Positions 36,923 through 45,592 of a stretch of 64,000 bases of DNA are shown piece after piece. How positions within the stretch are numbered: the first letter of the stretch is position 1; the number at the start of each line of letters is the position of its first letter. The translations under genes and the position numbers were made by a program. The stretch comes from Nitrospira sp. (GTDB lineage: Bacteria > Nitrospirota > Nitrospiria > Nitrospirales > Nitrospiraceae): the NCBI GenBank assembly GCA_037045225.1, contig JBAOHZ010000009.1:1302001-1366000 (forward strand). Reading direction: 5' to 3'. Under the pieces are notes generated by a model. The model was not told the origin of the DNA. It saw only the letters and a list, made by a program, of their open reading frames with translations, and made no database searches.

Positions 36923-37351
36923 TCACGAGGCAGCGGTCAAATGCCCGATGATCAGGTTGGCATCGCTGATCGGATCGTTGGTGAAGGGGGCTTCATGCCG
37001 CCTGGTGACGGCGGTGCTCAGTCGCTCTGCTGCCTGCCGGACCGCCAAAGGGAAGGCCTCATGCTGCTGAATCCGGCGCAAATGCTCCATGGCATCACCG
37101 CACCAGAGTCGTTCGGGAAACCGCGCCAACCAGGCTTCGGCGGCCGACGCCACCGCCCGTCGCGCACAGACCCGCGCCTTGCCTTCATTGCCGTTCTTCC
37201 AGGCCATCGCTGCCGCAGCGAGTTCGCGGTCGATCATCGTGACATCGGACATGACCGGGCACGCTACGTGGCCGATGCCGGAACTGTCAATCAGGAAGGG
37301 ATTGATGACCCGCAGCACCCAGGGACTCAGCTCGAAACTGAAGGGCTGCAT
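36923..37351 (-). CDS. Hypothetical protein with helical core
   Basis: No family recognised for this 142-residue frame. The N-terminal 45 residues look unstructured; the central part is helical (ELAAAAMAWKNGNEGKARVC, ARRAVASAAEAWLAR), reminiscent of HEPN or TPR-like helices but without a clear motif. Codon use matches the neighbours, and it is convergent with the SnoaL-like gene. The start has only a weak ribosome-binding site. Confidence 0.5.
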   Translation of the reverse strand: MQPFSFELSPWVLRVINPFLIDSSGIGHVACPVMSDVTMIDRELAAAAMAWKNGNEGKARVCARRAVASAAEAWLARFPERLWCGDAMEHLRRIQQHEAFPLAVRQAAERLSTAVTRRHEAPFTNDPISDANLIIGHLTAAS

Positions 37352-37535
37352 GGTCCGAGTATGCAGAGCGCGGAATACCTCTCAATAGACCCACCACAGT
37401 AATATTTCCCCGTCCTTTCAGGAAAATCCCTATTCCTCTCCGGGAATCAACCACGCATAGTGCTCCAGTCACGTGACAGGCTGCAGGCACAGCGACTGTA
37501 TGCGACGGGAACCGCCCACGACAGACGAAACGATC

Positions 37536-37694
37536 ATGACCACTCATTCTCTACGCAGATCTCACAGATATCGATTCCACGATTCGGTGCGCAAAGATCG
37601 AAAGTTCCTGGTCGTGGCACTGGCCTCAGCCCTCGTTCTAGCAGCCATACTCTCAAGTCTGGTGTTGGACTTCCCCTACACCATCCTCAAATAG
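37536..37694 (+). CDS. Small membrane protein
   Basis: The 52-residue protein has a basic N-terminus (RRSHRYRFHDSVRKDRK) and one hydrophobic helix (FLVVALASALVLAAILSSLV), so it should sit in the inner membrane with the N-terminus inside. The ribosome-binding site is weak. It is 83 bp upstream of the GIY-YIG gene on the same strand. Function unknown. Confidence 0.5.
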   Translation: MTTHSLRRSHRYRFHDSVRKDRKFLVVALASALVLAAILSSLVLDFPYTILK

Positions 37695-37776
37695 TCGCGT
37701 CTCTCAATCCTTTTCGCTATCATTGGGCATCCGGGCGAAGAACCTTCGCTCCGCGCGGGTACCCACGCACAAAAAA

Positions 37777-38043
37777 ATGTCGGCTCCACACCACATGACT
37801 TGGATTGTCTATATCCTCGAGTGCACCGACGGCAGCCTGTACACCGGGATCACAAATGATTTGGAGCGGCGCATGAAGGCTCATGCAAACGGGAAGGGAG
37901 CGAAATACACGAAGCACCGTGGGCCGTTCACGGTGCGGTACACCGAAGCGCTCGACAGCAAGGGGGCCGCGCTCCAACGTGAAGCCGCCATCAAATCACT
38001 GGATCGCGCCGCGAAAGTGGCGCTGATCGCATCAATGTCGTAA
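37777..38043 (+). CDS. GIY-YIG nuclease-like protein (UPF0213/YhbQ type)
   Basis: The protein (88 residues; ATG at 37795 is an alternative start) carries the GIY-YIG core: VYILECTDGSLYTGIT with the two Tyr and Gly residues, then the catalytic-type Arg in DLERRMKAH and the Glu in LQREAAIKSL. Stand-alone members like YhbQ are single-domain proteins with reported nuclease activity; their role may be in DNA repair. It is convergent with the second AAA-like gene, 75 bp away. Confidence 0.88.
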   Translation: MSAPHHMTWIVYILECTDGSLYTGITNDLERRMKAHANGKGAKYTKHRGPFTVRYTEALDSKGAALQREAAIKSLDRAAKVALIASMS

Positions 38044-38118
38044 TTCCCCAGCCGCAGGCGCATATCCACCGGCCTGACCTGCTCAGGCCCGTCACGCACA
38101 AACCTGATCAGCTCCGCC

Positions 38119-38727
38119 TCACTTCTTTTTCGTCACCTTCTTCTTGGGCGCGGGCTTTGGCGTGGATTTCGACTTGGGCTTGGGCGTTGCCTTGGCAGCA
38201 GCCTTTTCCTTTGGAGCTCCACCCCTTTTCTTTGGGGCACCGCCCAGCACAATCACCGGCTTTTCGGGCGAGAAGGCTTCCTCAATGCGGCTCTTTCCAT
38301 TGGTCGTGAGGATGACAAGGCCCTGGTGCTTCTCGATGCATTGCAGGAGATGAGACACCTCGGCATTAGCATACCGATCATGAGCATCCTGCACCTGGGA
38401 GCGCTTGCTGAACAGCGCGTCCGCCTCATCGAAAAAGAGGATCGATCCATGACGGTTGGCCATGTCGAACACGCGGTTCACATTTTTCTCCGTCTCGCCC
38501 GCATGTTTACTGACGACTGCCGACAGATCCACGCTGGCCAGATGCAACTGCAGTTCTTCAGCCAACACCTCCGCCGCCTTTTGCCGGCGAAGCGGCGTGG
38601 CTCCGGACAGCACGATCACCGCACCGGACGGCTCCTGAACACGAGCCTTCTTGGACATTTTCGCAGGCGCCTTCTTCTGTTGCTGTGTTGCTGTCTTGCG
38701 TTGCCGAGTCCCCGTTGCACCTGCCAT
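38119..38727 (-). CDS. AAA+-like pseudo-ATPase with lysine-rich tail (paralog 2)
   Basis: The 202-residue protein has a basic N-terminus (1-33), a truncated AAA+ core (34-162) and a 40-residue Lys/Pro/Ala tail (163-202, PKPKSKSTPKPAPKKK). The core keeps Walker B with Glu (ILFFDEADALFSKRS, 96-110), the second-region motif DAHDRYANAEVSHLL and sensor 1 Asn143 (LTTNGKS). The Walker A position reads SGATPLRRQKAAE, so the P-loop is lost, as are the arginine finger and lid. It shares GETEKN(V/I)NRVFD and most of the core with paralog 1 at 26756. A nucleoid-associated or regulatory role is inferred. Confidence 0.82.
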   Translation of the reverse strand: MAGATGTRQRKTATQQQKKAPAKMSKKARVQEPSGAVIVLSGATPLRRQKAAEVLAEELQLHLASVDLSAVVSKHAGETEKNVNRVFDMANRHGSILFFDEADALFSKRSQVQDAHDRYANAEVSHLLQCIEKHQGLVILTTNGKSRIEEAFSPEKPVIVLGGAPKKRGGAPKEKAAAKATPKPKSKSTPKPAPKKKVTKKK

Positions 38728-38870
38728 ATCCTTCGTCCCTTTCCGGTTCTTCTATGACCCGCCTCATGACCGACACCCACCTTTAACAAGGTGCGGGGGC
38801 TGAGTATAACCGGTTCTGCTTCTCGTCGGCGAACTTCTTCTTGCACCCGTTTCGAGAGACTGCGGTGCCT

Positions 38871-38944
38871 CACTGCGCGTGCATTTTTGGCCGGCGCATT
38901 CCCTACCCCTGCGAGCGTCTTCTGAAGCTCACGCGTTGCGCGAG
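38871..38944. repeat. ACTGCGCG/GCGCGAG element upstream of paralog 2
   Basis: CACTGCGCGTGC at 38871 and CGCGTTGCGCGAGA at about 38932 are the two ends of the repeat seen at 23954-24160, here 60 bases apart. The spacer 38728-38977 otherwise holds the promoter of the AAA-like gene. Confidence 0.5.
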
Positions 38945-38977
38945 AAAAAAGACGCTGAGCAGACCAGCCCCCCGCGC

Positions 38978-39337
38978 CTACATCTCCATCATCTCCAACC
39001 GCACATCAAACTCATGACCACAGGCCGTACAGCGGATACAGTCGGACTCGACCGTGAGTTCATCCGCCCGGATACCCATGCCGCCGCAATCGGGACACCG
39101 GACGAGATGGACCTTTTGATCATCGACCGTTTCATACTGCACCCCATGGAGGCAGTAAACAGGCTTTCCGTCCAGCTGCCAGGGATGACCGGCATGGTCG
39201 CGCACCGGTAAAACGATATAGTGCTGCCGCACATAATCTTCCATGGCCTGCTGACTCGTAAATCCGTCCCGTATCAGTTTGCCGCTCACGGCCTCGTGGA
39301 GCGACTGTCCTTTCACGATTGCTTTGGTTGGCCCCAT
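38978..39337 (-). CDS. Hypothetical protein with zinc ribbon
   Basis: The 119-residue protein has an N-terminal mixed region (MGPTKAIVKGQSLHEAV..., TSQQAMEDYVRQHYIVLP) and a C-terminal zinc ribbon: CPDCGG (about 81-86) and CIRCTACGHEFD (about 100-111), giving two CxxC pairs. The ribbon suggests RNA or protein contact. No family recognised. It lies 90 bp upstream of nothing but a CBS gene on the same strand, so expression may be shared. Confidence 0.65.
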   Translation of the reverse strand: MGPTKAIVKGQSLHEAVSGKLIRDGFTSQQAMEDYVRQHYIVLPVRDHAGHPWQLDGKPVYCLHGVQYETVDDQKVHLVRCPDCGGMGIRADELTVESDCIRCTACGHEFDVRLEMMEM

Positions 39338-39427
39338 GTTCCACCTCCAGCGGCTAGGAAAGAAATCCCGCCTGCTCCGTGTGTTCCATCAGCTATCGGC
39401 CATCCGCCATTCGCTCTGCTCGTCCGA

Positions 39428-40198
39428 TTACACTACGCCCGAGTAGTACCGCAGAATATTGGACACTGAGATGACCCCGATGATCGAGTCATCCTGCGTC
39501 ACGGCCAGATGCCTGGTCGCCTGCTCCTTCATCATGCGCACCGCCTCGATCATCGGACGATCGCCTGCAATCGACACCACCGGCCGTCGCATACACACAT
39601 TGACCGCCGTCGCGGGATTCACCCCCTTGGCGACCACCGCGCGAGCGAGGTCTGAATCGGTGATGAATCCGACATAGGCCTGATTATCGGTGAGTAGCAG
39701 CGAGCCGAGTTGCCATTGCTCCATGGCTTGCCCAGCCTCCGTGAGGCTGGCGTCCTGGGACAAACTACGGATCTCGGACGACATATGTTCGGCGACCGGA
39801 GGACCGACGAGCGCCTGCTGACTGGCTGGTGAGTATTTCGGGGCAGCGGCGCGGCGGGCTTCAAGTTCGGCGATACAACTTTCCAGCACCCGACTGCGTT
39901 GCAACAGTCGCTGTCGCTGACTCTCCACGCCGGCGCTTTCCGGAGCTTCGTCCGTCAGATTCACCAGGCCGGCGGCCTCGCCGAACTCGGCATATTCATA
40001 CGCCTCCAGCAGCTCAGAGGTGTCTCCGAGTAATTCTGCGATGAGGTCTTCAGTGTCCCGATCGAACTCTTCGAGGTTACGGGTGGGAAAGCCCCTGCCC
40101 AGATAGGCGGCCAGATCGGCCAACTGCCTGCGCAAACGTTCAATGCTGCGATCGAGGGAGATCCGGGCTCGTTTGGGAGTTGTGCGCGTCGTAGACAT
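39428..40198 (-). CDS. CBS-domain protein with N-terminal helical region
   Basis: The start MSTTRTTPKRAR has GAGGAGG six bases upstream (256 residues). Residues about 1-125 are charged and helical, with coiled-coil-like heptads (SIERLRRQLADLAAYLGRG, RSRVLESCIAELEARR). Residues about 130-256 form a Bateman module (EHMSSEIRSLSQDASLTEAG, VGFITDSDLARAVV, VCMRRPVVSIAGDRPMIEAV, IGVISVSNILRYYSG), resembling the CBS part of cytoplasmic signalling proteins. The helical region may mediate oligomerisation. It is divergent from the TPR gene. Confidence 0.82.
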   Translation of the reverse strand: MSTTRTTPKRARISLDRSIERLRRQLADLAAYLGRGFPTRNLEEFDRDTEDLIAELLGDTSELLEAYEYAEFGEAAGLVNLTDEAPESAGVESQRQRLLQRSRVLESCIAELEARRAAAPKYSPASQQALVGPPVAEHMSSEIRSLSQDASLTEAGQAMEQWQLGSLLLTDNQAYVGFITDSDLARAVVAKGVNPATAVNVCMRRPVVSIAGDRPMIEAVRMMKEQATRHLAVTQDDSIIGVISVSNILRYYSGVV

Positions 40199-40307
40199 GG
40201 CACCTCCTCTTTGTTTGGCGGGATGATTGATCTTACCCCTCCGAAACAGGCGAGGCAAGCGCCCGCACCGACTTGACCTTGGCCATCGGCACGTGCATGT
40301 TTAGGCC

Positions 40308-41321
40308 ATGCCTCACACGTCAATCTCACGTCACTGTTCGGTGGCAGGTCGGACCCGCCAGACCGTGATCAGTTGCTCGTTCTTCCTACTCTGGTGTCTC
40401 TCGGGCTTAGGTGCGGACCGGGCTTTCTCCGCAGAACCGGCCACACCGGCCGCATCTCCCAATACCCTGTCAGGCCATGAGCTCCTTCGCATCGGGACCA
40501 TCCACGACCAGCAGGAACACTTCCCGGAATCGCTGACGTATTACAACCTGGCCTTGTCCAAATTCCGTGAGAAAAAACAGTCCCAGGGCATCGCCACCAC
40601 GTTGGTGAAGATCGCGCACATCAATGAACGCCAGAACCATCTGCAGCCGGCCCACACCGCGCTCAAGGAAGCCGTGTCGCTGTTCGCCAAGGCGTCGGAC
40701 CGATCTGCCCATGCCGAGTCCCTGCTCGCCATCGGTCGAGTCTCCGCGCAGCTGGGACTCGAAGACGAATCGCGCGACGCCCTCACCCAGGCCGCCGCCC
40801 TCTTTACGCGCGTGCGAAATGCCCGAGGATGGAACGACACGATGGTGCAGTTGGGGTTGTTGCAAATCGCGGGCGGCGAGAACAGCACGGGGCTGACCAC
40901 GTTACAGCAGGCCGCGGAAGAGGCGCGTACGAGACGGCACGTGGACCAACAGTTCACCGCCACCGTCGCGCTCGGAGATGCCCATTGGCTGCTCGGCCAC
41001 ACCACTGACGCACGCACCGCCTATATGGATGCCCTGAGCCTGGCCGAAACGGAACATCACCTGCCGTTCGAAGGCATGATGCAACTGCGACTCGCGCGGC
41101 TGGATACCGAGAAGGACGCCCTGAACGATCGCGTCGCCCTCGGGAAACGCGCGCTGGTCATCGCCCAAACCATCCACGATACCGCCGCCGAGGCTGAGGC
41201 CTGGTCGCTTCTCGCCGAGCTCTATCGAGAATCGGGGCACACCGCGGAATCTCAAGATGCGGAAACCCATGCCCTGGCGACCTACCGCAAGCGCGAATTG
41301 TCCGTGCACGGAAACCGGTAG
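40308..41321 (+). CDS. Secreted TPR-repeat protein
   Basis: A signal peptide covers about 1-42 (SFFLLWCLSGLGADRAFSAE). The rest is a run of tetratricopeptide-like helix pairs: HELLRIGTIHDQQEHFPESL, ATTLVKIAHINERQNHLQPA, AESLLAIGRVSAQLGLEDES, TATVALGDAHWLLGHTTDAR, AWSLLAELYRESGHTAESQD. TPR arrays bind partner proteins; this one should act in the periplasm. It may partner the CBS gene's regulon only by position, which is weak evidence. It is convergent with the MFS gene. Confidence 0.82.
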   Translation: MPHTSISRHCSVAGRTRQTVISCSFFLLWCLSGLGADRAFSAEPATPAASPNTLSGHELLRIGTIHDQQEHFPESLTYYNLALSKFREKKQSQGIATTLVKIAHINERQNHLQPAHTALKEAVSLFAKASDRSAHAESLLAIGRVSAQLGLEDESRDALTQAAALFTRVRNARGWNDTMVQLGLLQIAGGENSTGLTTLQQAAEEARTRRHVDQQFTATVALGDAHWLLGHTTDARTAYMDALSLAETEHHLPFEGMMQLRLARLDTEKDALNDRVALGKRALVIAQTIHDTAAEAEAWSLLAELYRESGHTAESQDAETHALATYRKRELSVHGNR

Positions 41322-41326
41322 CCCGT

Positions 41327-41380
41327 CAGACGACTTTCGTCGCTCAGACGGCTCGCGTCGATCAGACTGCTCGCGTTGCT
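41327..41380. repeat. Three 18-bp tandem repeats
   Basis: The units CAGACGACTTTCGTCGCT, CAGACGGCTCGCGTCGAT and CAGACTGCTCGCGTTGCT run head to tail. The third and the end of the second encode the last residues and stop codon (41362-41364) of the MFS transporter. Replication slippage is the likely origin. Confidence 0.7.
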
Positions 41381-42600
41381 CGCCAGGCGATACCCGCTCC
41401 GATCAGCAACAGTGCCGCCGATAACAGATAGGGCGCACCAGGCAGATGCCAGTCGGCCTGCGGACCGATAAACGCAGCAAACGTCTGCGTGAAGAGCGTG
41501 GGTCCGATCAACCCGGCAATGCCGGTCAGGCTGGCAATGGCGCCTTGCAATTGCCCCTGCTCGGACGCACTGACACGGCGCGTCATGAACATTTGCGACG
41601 AAGGACCGGCAAGTCCCCAAAACGCCATCACCGGAATGCCTGCACAATAGATCAGTGGCGTCGGCGCGAGCCCATAGATCGCAAACCCGGCGGCCCCGCA
41701 CAGCAACCCGGTGATCAACGTGCGCCGCTCCCCCAGCCGCGCCGTGATCGGTCTCACCAGCGTGCCCTGGACAATCATGGCACAGACCCCGACCGCCGCA
41801 AGCGTGAACCCGACCGCCGACGGCCCCCAGCCATATCGATAGCCCAGGTACAACACCGCGACACTGGGCAATACTCCGTGCGCGAGGTTCATCAGGAAGT
41901 TCACCGTGGCCAGACCGAACAGCTCATGATGCGAGCGCAACAGGATCAACGCGCCGGCCGGATTGGCCCGTTTCCAGCGGAACGGCGCCCGCTTCTCCAA
42001 CGGAAGCGATTCCGGGAGCACGAAGAACCCGTAACAGGCATTCAGCAGACTGGTCGCCGCCGCACCCCAAAAAGGCCAACGCGGATCGATGGCACCCAGC
42101 AGCCCACCCACCGCAGGACCCAACACAAACCCGAGGCCGAACGAGGCCCCCATCATGCCGAATGCGGCGGCGCGTTTCTCCGGCAACGTCACGTCGACGA
42201 TGTAGGCGCCGGCCGTGCTAAAACTGGATGATGCGATGCCGGCGATCACCCGGCCCGCGAAGAGCCAGGCGAGACTGGGCGCCAGTGCCATAAGGATGAA
42301 ATCGAGACCGAGGCCCAGGTTGGATAACAGCACAACCGGCCGCCGCCCGAAGCGATCGGACAGCGCGCCTTGAATCGGCGAGCAGACGAACTGCATCAAG
42401 GCCCAGGACGTGCCCATCAGGCCATAGATCTCCGCAGCCTGCGCGGTATCGCCGCCGAGGAACTCTTCGACCAGTTTCGGCAACACGGGAATGATGATCC
42501 CGAACGACAACATGTCGAGCACGACGGTGACAAGGATGAAGAAGACCGCCGCTTGCCGCGGTGCGGCTGAACTCTGCGAGTGTGTCATGGGATGGGCCAT
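41362..42600 (-). CDS. MFS transporter, TetA/TCR-like
   Basis: The 412-residue membrane protein has about twelve hydrophobic segments and the MFS motif A, GALSDRFGRRPVVLLSNLG, in the loop between segments 2 and 3, plus VLGPAVGGLLG (motif C-like). It resembles tetracycline/multidrug exporters of the DHA1 group; substrate unknown. Met13 (MTHSQSS) is a possible start. It is divergent from the AEC transporter gene across a 98-bp spacer. Confidence 0.9.
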   Translation of the reverse strand: MAHPMTHSQSSAAPRQAAVFFILVTVVLDMLSFGIIIPVLPKLVEEFLGGDTAQAAEIYGLMGTSWALMQFVCSPIQGALSDRFGRRPVVLLSNLGLGLDFILMALAPSLAWLFAGRVIAGIASSSFSTAGAYIVDVTLPEKRAAAFGMMGASFGLGFVLGPAVGGLLGAIDPRWPFWGAAATSLLNACYGFFVLPESLPLEKRAPFRWKRANPAGALILLRSHHELFGLATVNFLMNLAHGVLPSVAVLYLGYRYGWGPSAVGFTLAAVGVCAMIVQGTLVRPITARLGERRTLITGLLCGAAGFAIYGLAPTPLIYCAGIPVMAFWGLAGPSSQMFMTRRVSASEQGQLQGAIASLTGIAGLIGPTLFTQTFAAFIGPQADWHLPGAPYLLSAALLLIGAGIAWRATRAV

Positions 42601-42698
42601 GGTAGCAGGCTCGCCTTCCAGGCGTATAGAAAAAGACGTAGAAATCAGTCGACTGATGCGCCTCCTATTCGAAGAGGTTTTCTGTTACCCTCCCCTCG

Positions 42699-43613
42699 AT
42701 GCCCGCCACCCTCCAGGCCTTCATCGCCATCTTCTTGCTCGGCGCGTTGCTCCGGTCGTCCGGCCTGCTCAGAAAACTCCATGCGGAGCGTCTGGCCTCT
42801 GTGGTCTTCTCGATCAGCCTGCCGGCGACCATTCTGGTGTCCCTGGACCGGATGGTCTTTGCCCCCACGGCCTGGAAGCTGCCGTTGGCCGCCTGCCTGG
42901 TGACGCTCTCGATGTTGCTCTGCTCCTGGCCGGTCACCCGCCTCCTCCACCTGTCGCGCGCCACACGAGGGGGATTTCTCCTGGGCACCGGCTGTATCAA
43001 CTCCGTGTATTTCGCCTATCCCGTCGTTCTCGCAACCCTGGGAGACAAGGGACTGGCGCAGGCGATCCTGTTCGATCTGGGACAAACGACGCTCACACTC
43101 ACGGTGATTTATGCGCTGGCGGTGTGGCACAGCGCAAAGAGCGCCACCACCCGATCAGCCATGCTGCGGTTTGTGTCGTCTCCGCCGCTCTGGGCCCTCT
43201 GCCTCAGCCTGCTGCTGACCCTGTTCGGACTTCATCTTCCCGGCTGGCTCCGCGAGACACTGATCCCCATCCACCTCACCACAACACCCCTGGCAAGTCT
43301 GGTGCTGGGCCTGTCCATCAGCTTCTCCGCCGTGCGACGAACCTGGCCCTTGGCATTGCTGGGCGTGGGCATGCGCATGCTCGGCGGACTACTCCTCGGA
43401 TTCGCCGTCGCCTATGGGCTCGACCTTGCGGGCATGGAACGGGCCATCGTGATCCTCATCGCCGCCATGCCTTCCGCCGTCACGGCGGTCATTTTTGCAA
43501 CCGACACGGGCCTGGACGAAGACCTCGTCACATCGATTGTGGCCCTCTCGATCTGCGTCGGCGTGGCGCTGCTGCCATGGCTGCCGCAACTCGTCTTCTT
43601 GCTGGCGGGATAA
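42699..43613 (+). CDS. AEC-family transporter
   Basis: The 304-residue protein has ten hydrophobic segments in two halves of five, as in the auxin efflux carrier family, with GTGCINSVYFAYPVV (about 92-106) in the middle and AAMPSAVTAVIFATD (about 250-264) near the end, the two crossing regions. Members move organic acids or other small anions; the substrate is unknown. Confidence 0.85.
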   Translation: MPATLQAFIAIFLLGALLRSSGLLRKLHAERLASVVFSISLPATILVSLDRMVFAPTAWKLPLAACLVTLSMLLCSWPVTRLLHLSRATRGGFLLGTGCINSVYFAYPVVLATLGDKGLAQAILFDLGQTTLTLTVIYALAVWHSAKSATTRSAMLRFVSSPPLWALCLSLLLTLFGLHLPGWLRETLIPIHLTTTPLASLVLGLSISFSAVRRTWPLALLGVGMRMLGGLLLGFAVAYGLDLAGMERAIVILIAAMPSAVTAVIFATDTGLDEDLVTSIVALSICVGVALLPWLPQLVFLLAG

Positions 43614-43883
43614 ACGGGCCGAATCCCGGCTCCAATGCATCGGCTCCGTAGACCTCCTCCGGTTATGTCCATCCGGCACCTGTGGGAATGGCGTCACGTA
43701 TTGTGAGGTTTATGCGACGGCAAATTTTGCCTGGCGCGCGTTGCGACAGAGAACATCGCCGCCACAACCTTGCATCTATGCGAATAGCAAGTGGTTTTGC
43801 TGACTGTAGGACAATCCCTCAGAGCAATGAACGGCGGTATGGTGCTTGCTCTGCCAGATGCCGAATACACTGGAGGCACGATC

Positions 43884-44012
43884 ATGCACGACCCTATGCT
43901 CTGGGCAAGTTGGTATGTCTGGCTGTTGGCGCTTCCCGCGCTGGTCATCGGCACCCTCATCTGGGATTGGGTGCAAGGACGACAGACCGTGCGAGTGCGA
44001 CGGCGGCGCTAA
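43884..44012 (+). CDS. Small membrane protein
   Basis: The 42-residue protein (MHDPMLWASWYVWLLALPAL..., then a basic end RQTVRVRRRR) has GGAGG seven bases before the ATG. It is a single helix with positive residues after it, fitting an inner-membrane protein with the C-terminus inside. Upstream in-frame starts exist at 43791 and 43833 but lack a ribosome-binding site. Function unknown. Confidence 0.6.
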   Translation: MHDPMLWASWYVWLLALPALVIGTLIWDWVQGRQTVRVRRRR

Positions 44013-44341
44013 TACCACCCCTTCCCCGTCACCGAACACAGACCTGTTCACTCCGGGCGGCCTCCGCCTCCCCTCCCGATCAGCGCGTCACACACAGCCC
44101 ATCCCCATTCGCCGCCCGCGACTCACCGCATTGAGGACCGATGCCTCTCCGGTCATTGCGCGGCGCGACCGTCCCAAATCCTCACAATTCTCCACCCCCT
44201 GGTAACCTTCCGGCCGAGACCTTCGGGTTTTACGAGTTCCACCTCGTGGCCCGAGTGCCGTATGAAAGTGCCGCACATGATTCGCCGCTGCAGGAAGGGC
44301 CTCGCACATCCTGGCGGAGCAACGGGAGCTCAGTCCTTGTA
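44013..44341. other. Intergenic stretch, no separate gene seen
   Basis: The frame of the following gene stays open back to 44141, but the encoded sequence there looks random (Pro/Ser/Arg-rich) and no ribosome-binding site precedes its first ATG, so I treat these bases as leader and promoter. Confidence 0.4.
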
Positions 44342-45592
44342 ATGTGTGACGCCTGTACGAGCAGGGCCTCAGACATGATCGCATTCAGCGCCGCTGGGAA
44401 ACGTCGGGCTGATCGGGCCATCCGTCACTTTCGAACCTCCCTTGAGAATCACGCGGCAACCCATGCTCCGGCAGGGCTTTCCGAGCTGATCGATCACGTC
44501 ACCCAACAGGCCGCCACAGCCATGCCCGGGATGGATCTTTGGGCAGGCATCGCGGCGGATTGCCGACGCGATCTCTCCGGCCTGTCCGTTCACAAAGGAA
44601 CCTTGGCCCAAGCGGTCGAGTGGGAAACCCTCAAGCTCCAAACCCGCCTTCATGGCATCGAGGGCACCTCCCCGTCAACCTTCGTCCCACTGTTCCGTAA
44701 TCGTCACGTACACATCGGCAGGTTGATCCAACTCTGGCGGCGTCTGGCATTCGATACCGAAACATGGCTGGCGGAACAGGGATACGAAACCCTACTGGAC
44801 ATCGGACCCTGGGGCGGCTTCAACTTCGTCGTGGACGACGACGGCTACACTCGCATGGCGTTTGCCAGACTGACGCTGGCCGTCGGAAGCCTGCCCGGAA
44901 CCCCGCTGGATCACGCAGGCGGGCCCTTCTTCGAACACCTGCTTCCCTGCTACAGGGCAGAACTGCAGGCGGCCGGGGTTCACTTCCCGGACCAATGGCA
45001 ATGGCAATTTCCGAAACACGATCAGGCGGGTCGATTGACGGAACTCTCCGGCACGCACTATCTGCCCGAGCACACATACGACCGACGGACCTTCATCAAG
45101 GTCCGCCTCTCCCGCACCTGCGAAACGGTGGAAGAACTCACGTTGCAGGATCTGCTCCCCCTGCTGGAGCGCCTCCACTTTACGACCGATTGGGACCTCT
45201 ATCCGGAACAGACGCAACCGGTCGACGCCCGCTTCGATCTGCAGGATTTTCTCTCGCTCAACCATGTGGTGGAAAGCCTGTACCAACGAACGGCGAAGGA
45301 GGAGCGGCTGTTGAACGAAATCAAGGACGCCTATCGGGGTGCCGTGCGATCGCCTCACGTCCTGTACACATATCTGAATACCGTGATCCGTTCCGGGTGG
45401 GTGGAGAATCTCTACTGGGCATTGGCTGAAGCGGCACTGGGCGTGAAGCGGTATCAGCGGGCGGTATCATTCGATCGTGAAGTCTGCCCTCACATCCCGC
45501 CACGATTACTCATCCCGGTCCGGCGGCATCTGCAGAAGTATCATGCCCGGCTGAGTGCCGCCACCTCGCCACCGGCGGAAGTCACCGCCTGA
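44342..45592 (+). CDS. Uncharacterised 416-aa protein
   Basis: I do not recognise a family. I place the start at MCDACTSRAS; MIAFSAAG 33 bases later is equally possible. The protein is soluble, with helical stretches (SELIDHVTQQAATAM, IGRLIQLWRRLAFDTETWLAEQGYE across a description break) and a conserved-looking beta part (GFNFVVDDDGYTRMAFARL). The C-terminal third is helical and basic. There is no signal peptide. Its 3' end overlaps the end of the methyltransferase gene (convergent, 11 bp). Confidence 0.65.
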   Translation: MCDACTSRASDMIAFSAAGKRRADRAIRHFRTSLENHAATHAPAGLSELIDHVTQQAATAMPGMDLWAGIAADCRRDLSGLSVHKGTLAQAVEWETLKLQTRLHGIEGTSPSTFVPLFRNRHVHIGRLIQLWRRLAFDTETWLAEQGYETLLDIGPWGGFNFVVDDDGYTRMAFARLTLAVGSLPGTPLDHAGGPFFEHLLPCYRAELQAAGVHFPDQWQWQFPKHDQAGRLTELSGTHYLPEHTYDRRTFIKVRLSRTCETVEELTLQDLLPLLERLHFTTDWDLYPEQTQPVDARFDLQDFLSLNHVVESLYQRTAKEERLLNEIKDAYRGAVRSPHVLYTYLNTVIRSGWVENLYWALAEAALGVKRYQRAVSFDREVCPHIPPRLLIPVRRHLQKYHARLSAATSPPAEVTA

